A DNA stretch of 64,000 nucleotides from Rheinheimera sp. EpRS3 (lineage in GTDB: Bacteria; Pseudomonadota; Gammaproteobacteria; Enterobacterales; Alteromonadaceae), in the NCBI RefSeq assembly GCF_001513785.1, contig NZ_LNQS01000001.1, forward strand, positions 186,001 to 250,000, written 5' to 3'. Both the position numbers and the translations under genes were made by a program. Positions 44,112 through 52,797 of this stretch are shown one piece after another. Every line of letters starts with the position of its first letter. The stretch's first letter is position 1. The notes under the pieces are model-generated. The model was not told the origin of the DNA and did no database searches. It saw only the letters and a list, made by a program, of their open reading frames with translations.

Positions 44112-44903
44112 TTATTTCGTGGTGGCCGTGGCTGCTTCAACAATCAGCGCGGCGACTTTATCCGGGTGAGATGTCATCACCACATGAGACGCATCCGGCA
44201 CTTCAACGATTTTTTTCGCCTTAGCCCGCTGTGCCATAAATTTCATTGCTACCGCCGGAATATTCTTATCGGCAGTGCCATAAATGGCCCATGACGGTAC
44301 TGTGTGCCAGGCCGGCTTGCCGGCAGCTTCGGTTAATGCCAATTCAGTAATAGGGCGCTGGGTAGCGGCCATCAGCACGGCGTCGGCCGCCGGTACATCG
44401 GCAGCAAACTGCTCACCGAATTTGTCTTGTTGGATGTATAAGTCTTTATTGCCGTCTTTTAGTATCACCGGCGCTGCCAGGGTCGGGCCTAACGTGCTGC
44501 CTGGGTAACGGCCAGACAATTCCAGTACTGTTTCGCCTTGCTCCGGGGCAAAGGCGGCAACATATACCAGGGCGGTAACATTAGTGTTGTCCTGTACAGC
44601 GTTGCTGATCACCGCACCACCGTACGAGTGACCAACCAGTACAACCGGGCCGCTGGTTTGTTTTACCAGGCTGGCAACATAGTCGGCATCGCCACTTAAA
44701 CTGCGCAGCGGGTTAGCAACGGCAACCACCGGGTAGCCTTGTTGCAGCAGGTTAGCGGCTACGCCATTCCAACTGGATGATTCAGCAAAGGCGCCATGTA
44801 CCAGTACTACAGTGGGTTTTTCTGCGGCAAAGGCGGCACTGCTTAATGTTAAAGCTGTAGTAGCAACAGCAGCGGCGATGTGGCGAAATTTGAACTTAGT
44901 CAT
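44112..44903 (-). CDS. Exported alpha/beta hydrolase
   Basis: A 263-residue hydrolase with a signal peptide (AAAVATTALTLSSAAFA). VVLVHGAFAESSSW begins the fold, VGHSYGGAVI holds the nucleophile, and ASHVVMTSHPDKVAALI supplies the His near the C-terminus. It resembles the small secreted hydrolases (MenH/plant hydroxynitrile-lyase-like) often annotated as putative esterases. Substrate unknown. It starts 172 bases from the divergent AraC gene. Confidence 0.86.
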   Translation of the reverse strand: MTKFKFRHIAAAVATTALTLSSAAFAAEKPTVVLVHGAFAESSSWNGVAANLLQQGYPVVAVANPLRSLSGDADYVASLVKQTSGPVVLVGHSYGGAVISNAVQDNTNVTALVYVAAFAPEQGETVLELSGRYPGSTLGPTLAAPVILKDGNKDLYIQQDKFGEQFAADVPAADAVLMAATQRPITELALTEAAGKPAWHTVPSWAIYGTADKNIPAVAMKFMAQRAKAKKIVEVPDASHVVMTSHPDKVAALIVEAATATTK

Positions 44904-45075
44904 AATGTATTCCTGTTCAGTTAATAATGTTTTCGTTGGTTAACGTCATGCCTAAAGTGGCGTACTGCTTAGCTGCATTCAGTTGCAAGCGTTGGGAGTA
45001 TATTAGGCGGTTAATCTTGTCTTTTGGCGTCATATTGTCTAAATTATGCTGCAGATAGTCTAAATGGAGCTGGGT

Positions 45076-45891
45076 ATGGACAGGCTTTCAACCTTATTGG
45101 CGCAATTTGGTATGCACGCAACAACATTTTATGCCGGCACTTTTAGTGGTGAGCTGGCCTTTGACGCACAGGAACGCAGTGGCAAGTTGTATTTGTTTAA
45201 TACCGGCAAGGCACGCTTGCATATAGCCAAGCAGGAGATTGTTATCAGCCAGCCGAGCCTGCTGTTTATTCCCCGGCCCTGTAAACACCAGTTGAGTGCG
45301 TCGGCGACAGACAATACCCAGCTTGTTAGTGCGGCGGTAAGTTTTGATGGTGGCCTGGATAACCCGTTAACCACGGCTTTACCCGATTATATGTTGCTGC
45401 CTGTCAGTGAATTACCCATTCTGACCGACAGCGTATTGTGGTTATTTAGCGAAGCTGCAGAGCAAAACTGCGGTAAAAATGCGGTATTAAACCGGCTGTT
45501 TGAGCTGGTGATGATCCAGTTGCTACGCCATGTTATGGCCAATAGCAGCATGTCATCCGGTATGATGGCTGGCCTGGCCGATTTACGCTTAGCCCGCGCG
45601 GTTACGCTAATGCACGACCAGCCGGCCAAGCCGTGGTCGGTGGGCGAACTGGCCAGCGCGGCCAGTATGTCGCGCGCCAGCTTTGCGGCGCAGTTTCATA
45701 AAGTGGTAGGCAAAACCCCGGCCGACTACCTGCTAAGCTGGCGCGTGAGCCTGACACAAAAGCGCCTGCGCGAAGGGCGGCCTATTGCGCTGATTGCCGA
45801 TGAAGTGGGCTACGAAAGCCCATCCGCGCTGGCGCGGGCATTCAGGCGTAAAACCGGCGCCAGCCCCAGAGAGTGGCTGCAACAGCAATAG
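45076..45891 (+). CDS. AraC-family transcriptional regulator
   Basis: A 271-residue regulator with an N-terminal cupin (Cupin_6-like) sensor (SGKLYLFNTGKARLHIAKQE... LLFIPRPCKHQLSA) and a C-terminal double helix-turn-helix (WSVGELASAASMSRASFAAQFHKVVGKTPADYLLSWRV, then IALIADEVGYESPSALARAFRRKTGASPREW). The start at 45076 has GGAG six bases upstream; an ATG at 45064 is in frame but lacks a site. It is divergent from the exported hydrolase gene, its likely target. Confidence 0.9.
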   Translation: MDRLSTLLAQFGMHATTFYAGTFSGELAFDAQERSGKLYLFNTGKARLHIAKQEIVISQPSLLFIPRPCKHQLSASATDNTQLVSAAVSFDGGLDNPLTTALPDYMLLPVSELPILTDSVLWLFSEAAEQNCGKNAVLNRLFELVMIQLLRHVMANSSMSSGMMAGLADLRLARAVTLMHDQPAKPWSVGELASAASMSRASFAAQFHKVVGKTPADYLLSWRVSLTQKRLREGRPIALIADEVGYESPSALARAFRRKTGASPREWLQQQ

Positions 45892-45904
45892 TGCTGCCTG
45901 GCAG

Positions 45905-46363
45905 TTAGTTAAAGTCTTGCTCCGGTATTTCCGGCTCAGTTAAAAGCGCCAGCAATTGCAATGACTCCTGCCAGCCAGCATAGCAAAACTCCAGCGGTAT
46001 TGCCTCGGGTATGCCGCTTTGTTCAATATTCAGTTCAGTGCCACACAGTACCGGCTTTAACCGGATGGTAACCAGCATCTGGCCGGGTAGGCTTGGGTCA
46101 TCAAACTGATCGTTATAGCGGATCAGCTCGTTTGGTTTCAGCTCAAGATAAGTGCCACCAAAGCTGTGGCTCTGGCCGGTATTAAAATTGGTAAAACTCA
46201 TTTTATAACCGCCGCCCACCCGCGCATCCATGCTATGCACCTTGCCGGTAAAACCATGCGGCGGTATCCATTTCGCCAGCGCATCGGCATCTAAAAAGGC
46301 GCGGTACAACCGCTCTGGTGTGGTTTTTATAACCCGGTGCAGTATTACGGTATTGCCTGACAT
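45905..46363 (-). CDS. SRPBCC/AHSA1-like domain protein
   Basis: A 152-residue protein of the START-like SRPBCC superfamily, AHSA1 branch. RVIKTTPERLYRAFLDADALAKWIPPHGFTGKV and GGTYLELKPNELIRYNDQF are typical, ending in the C-terminal helix WQESLQLLALLTE. Such proteins bind hydrophobic ligands or help resistance functions; no function can be assigned here. It is convergent with the AraC gene and appears monocistronic. Confidence 0.85.
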   Translation of the reverse strand: MSGNTVILHRVIKTTPERLYRAFLDADALAKWIPPHGFTGKVHSMDARVGGGYKMSFTNFNTGQSHSFGGTYLELKPNELIRYNDQFDDPSLPGQMLVTIRLKPVLCGTELNIEQSGIPEAIPLEFCYAGWQESLQLLALLTEPEIPEQDFN

Positions 46364-46489
46364 AATTAACCCCCTGTGTTTAACGCATTAGTTTGACGTA
46401 TCACAGCTTAGTCGAAGTAGCAGGGATGATTTCGACAGGTGGGGAGAAATTTGTTTACCGGTAAATTAAATGCAGAGGATCTGGGCGTT

Positions 46490-46521
46490 ATACAAAAGCC
46501 GGAAAAATCCGGCTTTTGTAT
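46490..46521 (-). terminator. Perfect 14-bp hairpin terminator, bidirectional
   Basis: ATACAAAAGCCGGA, loop AAAA, TCCGGCTTTTGTAT. It lies 16 bases after the small gene at 46537-46752 and upstream of the SRPBCC gene. The T-rich half of the stem serves either strand. Confidence 0.75.
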
Positions 46522-46536
46522 GGAAGCTGAAACTAG

Positions 46537-46752
46537 TTACACAATATCATCGAGCGCTATGCCAACATCGGCTTCAATGCGTTTGTACTGCGCTTTAACT
46601 TCAGCATAAAGCTGACTTACTTCCATTAAATACTCTTCGTAATCAGCACGGTCACGTAAGGTTTCATTGGTCAGTAGTTGTTCGTTATACCTTACCGCAT
46701 CACGCAGCGCTTGCACCAACAAAGGTGCTGCGGCATTTGAAATTTCAATCAT
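46537..46752 (-). CDS. Small helical protein of unknown function
   Basis: A 71-residue acidic protein, predicted almost entirely helical (NAAAPLLVQALRDAVRYNEQLL; YEEYLMEVSQLYAEVKAQYKRIEADVG). AAGGAT lies six bases before the ATG and a strong terminator follows, so it is a genuine gene. No family recognised. Its base composition looks like the core genes, unlike the AT-rich neighbours upstream, from which it is separated by 27 bases. Confidence 0.6.
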   Translation of the reverse strand: MIEISNAAAPLLVQALRDAVRYNEQLLTNETLRDRADYEEYLMEVSQLYAEVKAQYKRIEADVGIALDDIV

Positions 46753-46779
46753 TTTGCTATCCTTTTCAAGCCCTCCAGA

Positions 46780-47670
46780 CTAAAAAGACGAGCCACCCAT
46801 AAACTCTTCCAAGATATGATGGTTTTCTTTTTTTATTTTAGATTTTTCAATGTGTTTTAGAATGTTATATTTCTTGACCAAGGGTGCCATTTTTTCTTCA
46901 CCGAATTGGCTAACGGAATTGTAAAAAATCAGGCAAAGCTCGAATCTAGATAGCTGCGCGCGCAGAAGGTTGGCGTAAAAGACTTTATTTTCAATTTGCG
47001 CAGTTTCATCGACAAGTTTAATAACGTGGTACAGTACGCGGAAATATTGCCCCAAGTCATCACCATTTTGACTCTCATAGAATTTTTTATACTCCTGTTT
47101 AATTCCACCAATCTCATGGCAACTTGGTTTGAAAGAAAAATCGGGTAGTTGGCTACTTCGCCCAGATCCTTGCATAAGATAAAAACTTACGAAATGGTCG
47201 TACTTTTTCTCCATCGCATGTCTGCCGAGGACAAGCCTGTCTTTACTACCATGTGACACTTCCTTTCTACATGCCTCTAAATGTTTGAGTAAGTTAAAAA
47301 AAGTATTCTCAAACCGTTGTAGTGCGAGGTTTTTATCCTGAGAGGTGAGGGCATCAGCTGACCGGCTAACCTCATTTCGAGTTAGTGCCAATTCTTGGCG
47401 CGAAAGTGCAAGTTCCTCTGAAGACATCTCCAACTGCCTTGTTTGCAATACGATGGTTAGAAGCAGAGCTATGAGTGCTAGAAAGCTGAACAGCGGATTT
47501 AAAGTGCCGCCGACAAAATCACCAAACGAGCCCCAAACATCTTGTTTATCTGATAATTCACCCTGAAACCAGAGAAAATAGAATGAGAGTACCGTAAGTG
47601 CTAGCAATGAACCGATAGCAGCAATTAACAAAACCGATTTCGTAACACGTTTTGAGTCAAACTTGCTCAA
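46780..47670 (-). CDS. Putative phage abortive infection protein (putAbiC-like)
   Basis: A 296-residue membrane protein resembling the putative phage abortive infection family (putAbiC). Two N-terminal membrane helices (LLIAAIGSLLALTVLSFYFLWF and GTLNPLFSFLALIALLLTIVLQ) flank the conserved VWGSFGDFVGG. A coiled coil follows (SSEELALSRQELALTRNEVSRS), then RFENTFFNLLKHLEACRKEV, the family's cytoplasmic start. Members are thought to stop phage growth by harming the infected cell, but the mechanism is not known. The gene is AT-rich and lies 57 bases downstream of a nuclease-like gene on the same strand, suggesting a small defence islet. Confidence 0.75.
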   Translation of the reverse strand: MSKFDSKRVTKSVLLIAAIGSLLALTVLSFYFLWFQGELSDKQDVWGSFGDFVGGTLNPLFSFLALIALLLTIVLQTRQLEMSSEELALSRQELALTRNEVSRSADALTSQDKNLALQRFENTFFNLLKHLEACRKEVSHGSKDRLVLGRHAMEKKYDHFVSFYLMQGSGRSSQLPDFSFKPSCHEIGGIKQEYKKFYESQNGDDLGQYFRVLYHVIKLVDETAQIENKVFYANLLRAQLSRFELCLIFYNSVSQFGEEKMAPLVKKYNILKHIEKSKIKKENHHILEEFMGGSSF

Positions 47671-47727
47671 CTATCTTTTCCTTCATATAGCTTTCTTTAA
47701 ACCCAATTTTTCGAGTGTAAACCAACG

Positions 47728-49601
47728 TTAAATGCTCTTAGCTATCAACTCGGCCTTTAGCAGTCCACCTTTGGTTAGCAGCTTGGCTGAGAAGTTGGGG
47801 CGGCGTTTGGCTTTGTAAGCATCGTAAATTTGCTTTAAGCCTTCAGCTGTTAACAGTGAAATATTCACTTCGGTATCCATCTCTGCAGATTCGATAAAGT
47901 CCTGCGAGAAGCTGGGCGCGATGATAAGAACCTGTGCCACACGCTTTCCCTGATTTTCGCAGCGATTTACATAAGCTTTTATTTGTCTGGATGTCGTGGA
48001 GTATTTGGCAAAGTCACCATTTTTACAGGTCTTGGCTTCGCCGATAATAATGTCATCGTCGCTAATAGAAATAATAATGTCGGCTTTGTCTTTCGCTGTG
48101 TTAATTGATTTTCGCAGCTCTTCATCAACGACCAGATCAAGCTGTTCCAGAATCGTTTTCGTTGCTTCTTCAAATTTCACACCAACGTCAGTTTCATTAA
48201 TTTCAATGCCGACAGCTTTAAGAGTGAGCAGGTCACGCTTAGCCAGCGCGGCATAATTTTCGATCAGTTTATCGTTGGCGTTGGCAAAGGCTTCCAGAAT
48301 ATTGGACCTCGGATTGCCTTTTTTAGGCAATTTCAGATTGTCTCGTAACTCCTTTACTTCGTCATTAGTCAGCAGGTACAGCACATCGTGTGGTGTGATA
48401 CTAAGAGCCCTTAGCCGCTCGACATTGAGCTCCTCGTTTTCCTCCAGCTCATACTCTTGCCTGATGCGCTGGGTCAGTGTTTCCGGGTTGCCTGCTGCAT
48501 CCAGCCCCTGGAAGTTCTGCACCAGAGAGTCGAACATCTCTTTATAACCGGTTGCGCTAATGGCATCAAACTCACGGTCGGCTGCAGTGTTCAGGCTTTC
48601 CAGAATCACGTCAATACGCTCATCCACCGTGAAGCCGATTCTTTCTGCGTCGATATCTAAATCCGCTATTAACTGCTTCAAACGCTCTTTACGTTTATTC
48701 TGGTTGTCGGCGTCGTCATATAGATCACGCGATAGCATATCCCTCACAGCGATGCCGGAATGCAGAATAGTGCTGATTTTTTCGCCCCGGCTAACGCCAC
48801 GGATCCGCTTACCGTAGCTTTTTAAAATGTTAGATAGTTCCGCATCAGACAGCACCCGTAAGATCCGCAACAAGTGCTTATCGGCCAGCTCTTTGCCCTG
48901 GATTTGATTTAACACGGCTACCACTTCGTCTGGGATAAAGACTTCCGAGCTTTTGCGATTTATGAATATGACACCCATATCACGTAGCTCCTGTAAGCAG
49001 TTGTCCACGGTCTGCTTGACAGCTTTAATTGGCTCTGACAGGTGTTCAATTGCAACCAGTTCATCGTGGGAAATTTTCAGGTGGTGCGCCAAGGTATTCA
49101 GAATACTGCGCTCATCATCAGTGATATTGGCTTGGCGATTAATTTTCTCATCGTTTTTATAGGCGATGTGCAGGCAGTCGCGGAAAATCTTTAATCGATG
49201 GGCATGACCATAGTCCTCAGCCAGATTACTCTCGATATCCACCTGAATTTGCCGTGCCAGCGTATCTAATGTTTCCCACTCGCGCGCATAAAGTTGTTCA
49301 ATCCATGAAATACGCGCTATGCCATTGCCATCACGGGTGAGGATATTTACCAGTAGCGCCATTGATGCGTCACACAGAGCCAGCTTTTCTCGCACGGAGT
49401 TTTTATATTGTGTAGCAACAGCATTGAAAAGGTGAGTAATCTCGCTGCCTGAAGCATCTTTAATCTGGCGGTTTACTTTGCCCAACGCTTGTGAGAGCAC
49501 TTCATCTCCGGGGCCGCAGATGAACAAAGCTTATCCAGGCAGGTGATGAACTTAGATTTTTCTATTTGGTTTAGTACAGACAGGACATGACTCAACTTCA
49601 T
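47728..49601 (-). CDS. PD-(D/E)XK nuclease-like protein, apparently frameshifted near its 5' end
   Basis: The long open frame (47728-49527, 599 residues) starts at a weak TTG with no ribosome site. A better start exists at ATG 49601 in another frame: AGGAAG five bases upstream, coding MKLSHVLSVLNQIEKSKFIT and CLDKLCSSAAP. It runs into the long frame if one G is added to the G4 tract at 49510-49513, giving a 624-residue protein. The C-terminus (Asp483-x13-Glu497-Ala-Lys499 in 599-residue numbering; DKADIIIS...IIIGEAKT) is a PD-(D/E)XK nuclease motif. The middle is helical and unrecognised. It may be a defence nuclease; the shift may be a real mutation or a sequencing error. Confidence 0.6.
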
Positions 49602-49782
49602 AAGACTTCCTTTTCTTGTTGTTTTGCCAAATGAAGAGCTTCTTTCAAAAGTAATTGAAGTTCTTATTGTTTATTTGGATGCATCGAGTACCCAATCTAG
49701 AACATAACCTGTAGATGCGCAACTTTACGTAGCATGAGCAACTGGTAAACAGCATTTATATGCGGGGCCGCAATTTTTGTGT

Positions 49783-50328
49783 TCAACGATATTGCGCAAG
49801 CTCTTCCTGAATTTGCATAAACTCCTGGCGGGTGTTGGGTTGCAGCTCGCTCAATGCTCTGGCGATATTGACCTGCATGGTTACTTGCGCGACTTCTGCA
49901 ATTTCTGTTGGTACTGTTTTATTTTGCTGCTTGGCAAACCAGTTAAGCACCTTGGCCAAATGCCAGATACTGCTGCTGCCGCTGTGCAGTGGAGCAGGAA
50001 AGCTTTGAGTATGATTTAGCATAAGTTTACGCATATTTTGCCGGCTAAAGCCGAGTAGATCGGCGATGTCGCTTAAGCCAACTAAATCAGGTGTGGCTTC
50101 AATTATGGCTGCGTTTGGAATGGCAGTTTTAACGTCTTTAATCGCAGAGGTTATCGCCGCAAAAGCACTGTTGGCTTCGCGGCTAAATTGCAGCGCGATA
50201 CGGCCTTGCTGGCCGATACCAATGAGGGCGTCGTCACAGCCTGCCTGTGCCAATTGCTCGATGTAATTTGCTGGATCCTGATTAGCATCGGGCAAGGCAA
50301 ACTTTAAGGTAAACTCATATAATGTCAT
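49783..50328 (-). CDS. Helix-turn-helix protein, probable antitoxin of a HicAB-like pair
   Basis: A 181-residue protein. The N-terminal half (LYEFTLKFALPDANQDPANYIEQLAQAG...QGRIALQFSREA) could be a small alpha/beta domain; GLSDIADLLGFSRQNMRKLML near residue 108 is a clear helix-turn-helix (MerR/AlpA-like). It starts at ATG 50328, four bases after the stop of the upstream gene, so the two are coupled. Order and sizes (small basic protein first, DNA-binding protein second) follow hicA-hicB. It would bind the palindrome upstream of the pair and repress it. Alternative: an unrelated regulator pair. Confidence 0.5.
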   Translation of the reverse strand: MTLYEFTLKFALPDANQDPANYIEQLAQAGCDDALIGIGQQGRIALQFSREANSAFAAITSAIKDVKTAIPNAAIIEATPDLVGLSDIADLLGFSRQNMRKLMLNHTQSFPAPLHSGSSSIWHLAKVLNWFAKQQNKTVPTEIAEVAQVTMQVNIARALSELQPNTRQEFMQIQEELAQYR

Positions 50329-50332
50329 CTGC

Positions 50333-50593
50333 TTAATCTTCAAAGTTTTGGGTTCGTTGTGCGGTGCAGTTATCTACCACCCGTTTAACTTGCCTGGCAT
50401 GGTTAGCTGGATTTTTTGGTGTACTCCAGATGCTGGCAATACAAAATTCACCACAGCGGCAGTTGGTGTCGTTATAAGGGCAATACATTCTCCCCCAGGC
50501 ATGGCTGCCCCCTACATCAATAACCCAGCCGTGCTGTTCTGCATATTGCAAAGCGTCTTCAATGTCTTTTTTAGGATGCTTTTTCCGTGGCAC
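50333..50593 (-). CDS. Small HicA-like protein with a four-cysteine cluster
   Basis: An 86-residue basic protein. KKDIEDALQYAEQHGWVIDVGGSHAWGRMYC has the helix, Gly-Trp and Gly-Ser-His pattern of HicA toxins (a dsRBD-like fold whose His is needed for mRNA cleavage). Unlike HicA, it carries CPYNDTNCRCGEFC at about 38-51 (Cys-x6-Cys-x-Cys-x3-Cys), a possible zinc site, before a C-terminal helix. It starts at GTG 50593 with AGGA six bases upstream and has its own strong promoter. The toxin assignment is inference; it might be an unrelated small zinc protein. Confidence 0.5.
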   Translation of the reverse strand: MPRKKHPKKDIEDALQYAEQHGWVIDVGGSHAWGRMYCPYNDTNCRCGEFCIASIWSTPKNPANHARQVKRVVDNCTAQRTQNFED

Positions 50594-50608
50594 GTGTAAT
50601 CCTCGTTG

Positions 50609-50657
50609 ATTCTAGTTGCGCCTCATTTGGTTGTCAAGTGACAACCAAATGAGGCGC
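50609..50657 (-). promoter_or_regulatory. Consensus sigma-70 promoter overlapping a 19-bp-arm palindrome
   Basis: On the minus strand, TTGACA (50632-50637) and TAGAAT (50609-50614) are 17 bases apart, an almost ideal promoter for the HicA-like pair. A perfect inverted repeat spans it: arms 50618-50636 and 50639-50657 (beginning GCGCCTCATTTGG) with a two-base centre. The operator covers the -35 and spacer, as in autoregulated toxin-antitoxin operons. Confidence 0.8.
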
Positions 50658-50852
50658 TGTTGTCATGTGTTTTTGTTAATTTAAATTTATTAAATTGTAT
50701 TAGTGTTTGCTTTGTGTAGATTAGCAGCGCTGTGAACATGTGCAATGAACTACCTGATCAACTGCGCTAAGTTGACTAAAAACCCTGCCTAACCCTATTG
50801 CTGGCGCTGATACAACCAGCCAGAATAGCGCTACTTTGCTGTTGAGGTGGTT

Positions 50853-51476
50853 ATGGTTAATCTGGCCCTGCTGGGTGCTTTTATTCCGACATTTTTATTT
50901 GTCTCGGTAACACCGGGTATGTGTATGACACTGGCGATGACATTGGGCATGAGCCAGGGCGTGCGGCGTACCTTTTGGATGATGTGGGGCGAAATGCTTG
51001 GCGTGGCATTGGTAGCCGTGCTGGCCGTGTGCGGCGTAGCGGCGGTAATGCTGCAGTTTCCGGCTGTGTTTCAGTGGTTTAAAGTTATTGGTGCTTGCTA
51101 CCTTGGCTATATTGGCCTGCAAATGTGGCGCGCTAAGGGCAAGCTGGCGTTGCCTAAACCGGGCGAGTTGCCGCCACTGATGGCGCGGCGTACCTTATTT
51201 AGCCAGGGTTTTATTACTGCGGTGTCGAACCCCAAAGGCTGGGCTTTTCATATGGCGCTGTTGCCGCCGTTTATTGATACTCAACTGGCGTTTTGGCCGC
51301 AGTTATTAGTGCTGGTGGCTATTATTGTGCTGCTGGAATTTTTATCTATGCTGCTATACGCCAGCGGCGGTAAAGCGCTGGCACTGTTTTTTGGCAAAGC
51401 AAACCGGGTGCAGTATTTAAACCGTATTGGCGCCAGCCTGATGTTTGGCGTGGCGCTGTGGATGTTGTTGGGCTAA
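50853..51476 (+). CDS. LysE-family amino acid exporter
   Basis: A 207-residue membrane protein of the LysE/RhtB family with six helices. FIPTFLFVSVTPGMCMTLAMTLGMSQGVRRTFWMMWGEMLG and FKVIGACYLGYIGLQMWRAKG are the family signatures; the C-terminal half has FSQGFITAVSNPKGWAFHMALLPPF. Substrates of relatives are lysine, threonine and homoserine lactones; the specific one is unknown. The ATG at 50853 has GAGG five bases upstream and is preferred to GTG 50847. Confidence 0.9.
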   Translation: MVNLALLGAFIPTFLFVSVTPGMCMTLAMTLGMSQGVRRTFWMMWGEMLGVALVAVLAVCGVAAVMLQFPAVFQWFKVIGACYLGYIGLQMWRAKGKLALPKPGELPPLMARRTLFSQGFITAVSNPKGWAFHMALLPPFIDTQLAFWPQLLVLVAIIVLLEFLSMLLYASGGKALALFFGKANRVQYLNRIGASLMFGVALWMLLG

Positions 51477-51494
51477 CCCTGACAGGAAGCGTTT

Positions 51495-52106
51495 TTAACG
51501 TGTTGATGAGCCTGGCGCTTTAGCGCTGCCCAAACCGCCACTGAGCACAAGCTGCAAGGCTTCAGCGGGTTTCATGTCAATGTTCCGCGTGCAGCTACGG
51601 GGTATGATAATGGTATAGCCACCAACGTTGTATGCCATTGGAATAAATACCGCCAGTTGCTCTTCCTGCATCAGCGAAGACATTCGATCATGCGGCTGGC
51701 CGCCTTGCTTGGTAACAATGCCAATTAACTCAATTTCAGACGAAGGTAACTTCACCATTACCACCGAGCCGTCGGTAAAGTTTTTGCCTGACATCACATC
51801 AATAATGTCCTGCAGCATGCCATACACCTGCTTGGTGCCGGGCAGCTTCATTAAAATTTTGCCGGGCACCTGCCACAGCCAGTTAAAGCTTGGCCAGCGT
51901 GAACTGTAGCCAATGGCAGTGCATACTAGTAAAAAACCCAGTATTGCCATGCCCGGCAGATACCATTCACCCGGCAATACCACTTGCAACACCGGGTTCA
52001 ATACCGTTTCAACCGTTAACAGCAACCAGCGTAGTAGCTCGATAGTGATAACCAGTGGCAGAACAATTGCCAGGCCTTTAAATAAACTTTTAACAATGAT
52101 TTTCAT
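51495..52106 (-). CDS. DUF502 membrane protein
   Basis: A 203-residue protein of the DUF502 family with two N-terminal membrane helices (LFKGLAIVLPLVITIELLRWLLLTVE and GMAILGFLLVCTAIGYSSRW) and a cytoplasmic beta-rich domain (VVMVKLPSSEIELIGIVTKQGG; AVFIPMAYNVGGYTIIIPRSC). Function not known. The ATG at 52106 is chosen, as the in-frame extension to 52157 lacks family sequence. It is convergent with the LysE gene. Confidence 0.85.
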   Translation of the reverse strand: MKIIVKSLFKGLAIVLPLVITIELLRWLLLTVETVLNPVLQVVLPGEWYLPGMAILGFLLVCTAIGYSSRWPSFNWLWQVPGKILMKLPGTKQVYGMLQDIIDVMSGKNFTDGSVVMVKLPSSEIELIGIVTKQGGQPHDRMSSLMQEEQLAVFIPMAYNVGGYTIIIPRSCTRNIDMKPAEALQLVLSGGLGSAKAPGSSTR

Positions 52107-52191
52107 CAGGTTCTTATCAGGTTTTAGTAGTGCAGCTAAACAACGTGGTTGCAGCATAACAGTTATGCAAAGCGCTGCGCCAGCACGGGTA

Positions 52192-52608
52192 TTATCTTGG
52201 CGTATAACCTGCTGCCAGTTTATCCAGTGTTACCTCGCCAAAGCGTTGCAGCACCAGGGCTTCTGCTTCTTGTAATACATCATCAATTGCCAGGTTTACC
52301 GCTTTTTCTATCGGGCAGTTATTGTGCTCGTCAGTTAAGCCTATGGTAAATAACGAGCTTTCACTTAGCGAGCGGTGAATATCCAGCAGCGTGATCTCGT
52401 GTAGCGGTTTGGCTAACGTCCAGCCACCGCCATGGCCTTTTACGGCGCTGACATAACCTTGCTCGCGCAGCAAAGACATAGTGCGGCGCACCACTACCGG
52501 GTTGGTGTGCAGCATTAGCGCCAGTTGGTCTGATGTAACGGCCTGTTGCAGCTGATGCAAATGCACCAGCACATGCAGCATGCGCGATAAACGGCTGTCT
52601 TTTCTCAT
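52192..52608 (-). CDS. Rrf2-family transcriptional regulator
   Basis: A 138-residue Rrf2 protein with winged helix (TSDQLALMLHTNPVVVRRTMSLLREQGYVSAVKGHGGGWTLAKP). It has only one cysteine in the effector loop (NNCPIEKAV), so the three-Cys Fe-S site of IscR is absent and it may instead be a YwnA-type thiol sensor. It is divergent from a thioredoxin-reductase-like gene. Between them (52609-52797) lie TAAGATA (52655-52661) / TATCTTA (52689-52695) and GTTACA (52670-52675) / TGTAAC (52696-52701) inverted pairs that could be its sites. Confidence 0.85.
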   Translation of the reverse strand: MRKDSRLSRMLHVLVHLHQLQQAVTSDQLALMLHTNPVVVRRTMSLLREQGYVSAVKGHGGGWTLAKPLHEITLLDIHRSLSESSLFTIGLTDEHNNCPIEKAVNLAIDDVLQEAEALVLQRFGEVTLDKLAAGYTPR

Positions 52609-52797
52609 TAGTTACTCTTTAAGCGCTGTAATGGCGGCTATTCTACCGCAGTTTTAAGATACTTTTAGTGTTACAAAAGTTGTTTTTATATCTTATGTAA
52701 CTTATGATGTTTCTTAAGGTTGCGGCTTAAGGCATTGCCGCTTAATACACTCGTCGTTTAATAAAGGCGCTGCTTAATACAAAAGTGAGGTACACAG

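Noticed and set aside
47728-49527. TTG 49527 as the real start of the nuclease-like gene
   Set aside because: No ribosome site, and a well-placed ATG with a conserved-looking N-terminus lies upstream in another frame, joined by one base.
52655-52701. Inverted pairs TAAGATA/TATCTTA and GTTACA/TGTAAC as a defined Rrf2 operator
   Set aside because: The pairs interleave instead of nesting and are AT-rich, so a single site cannot be defined.
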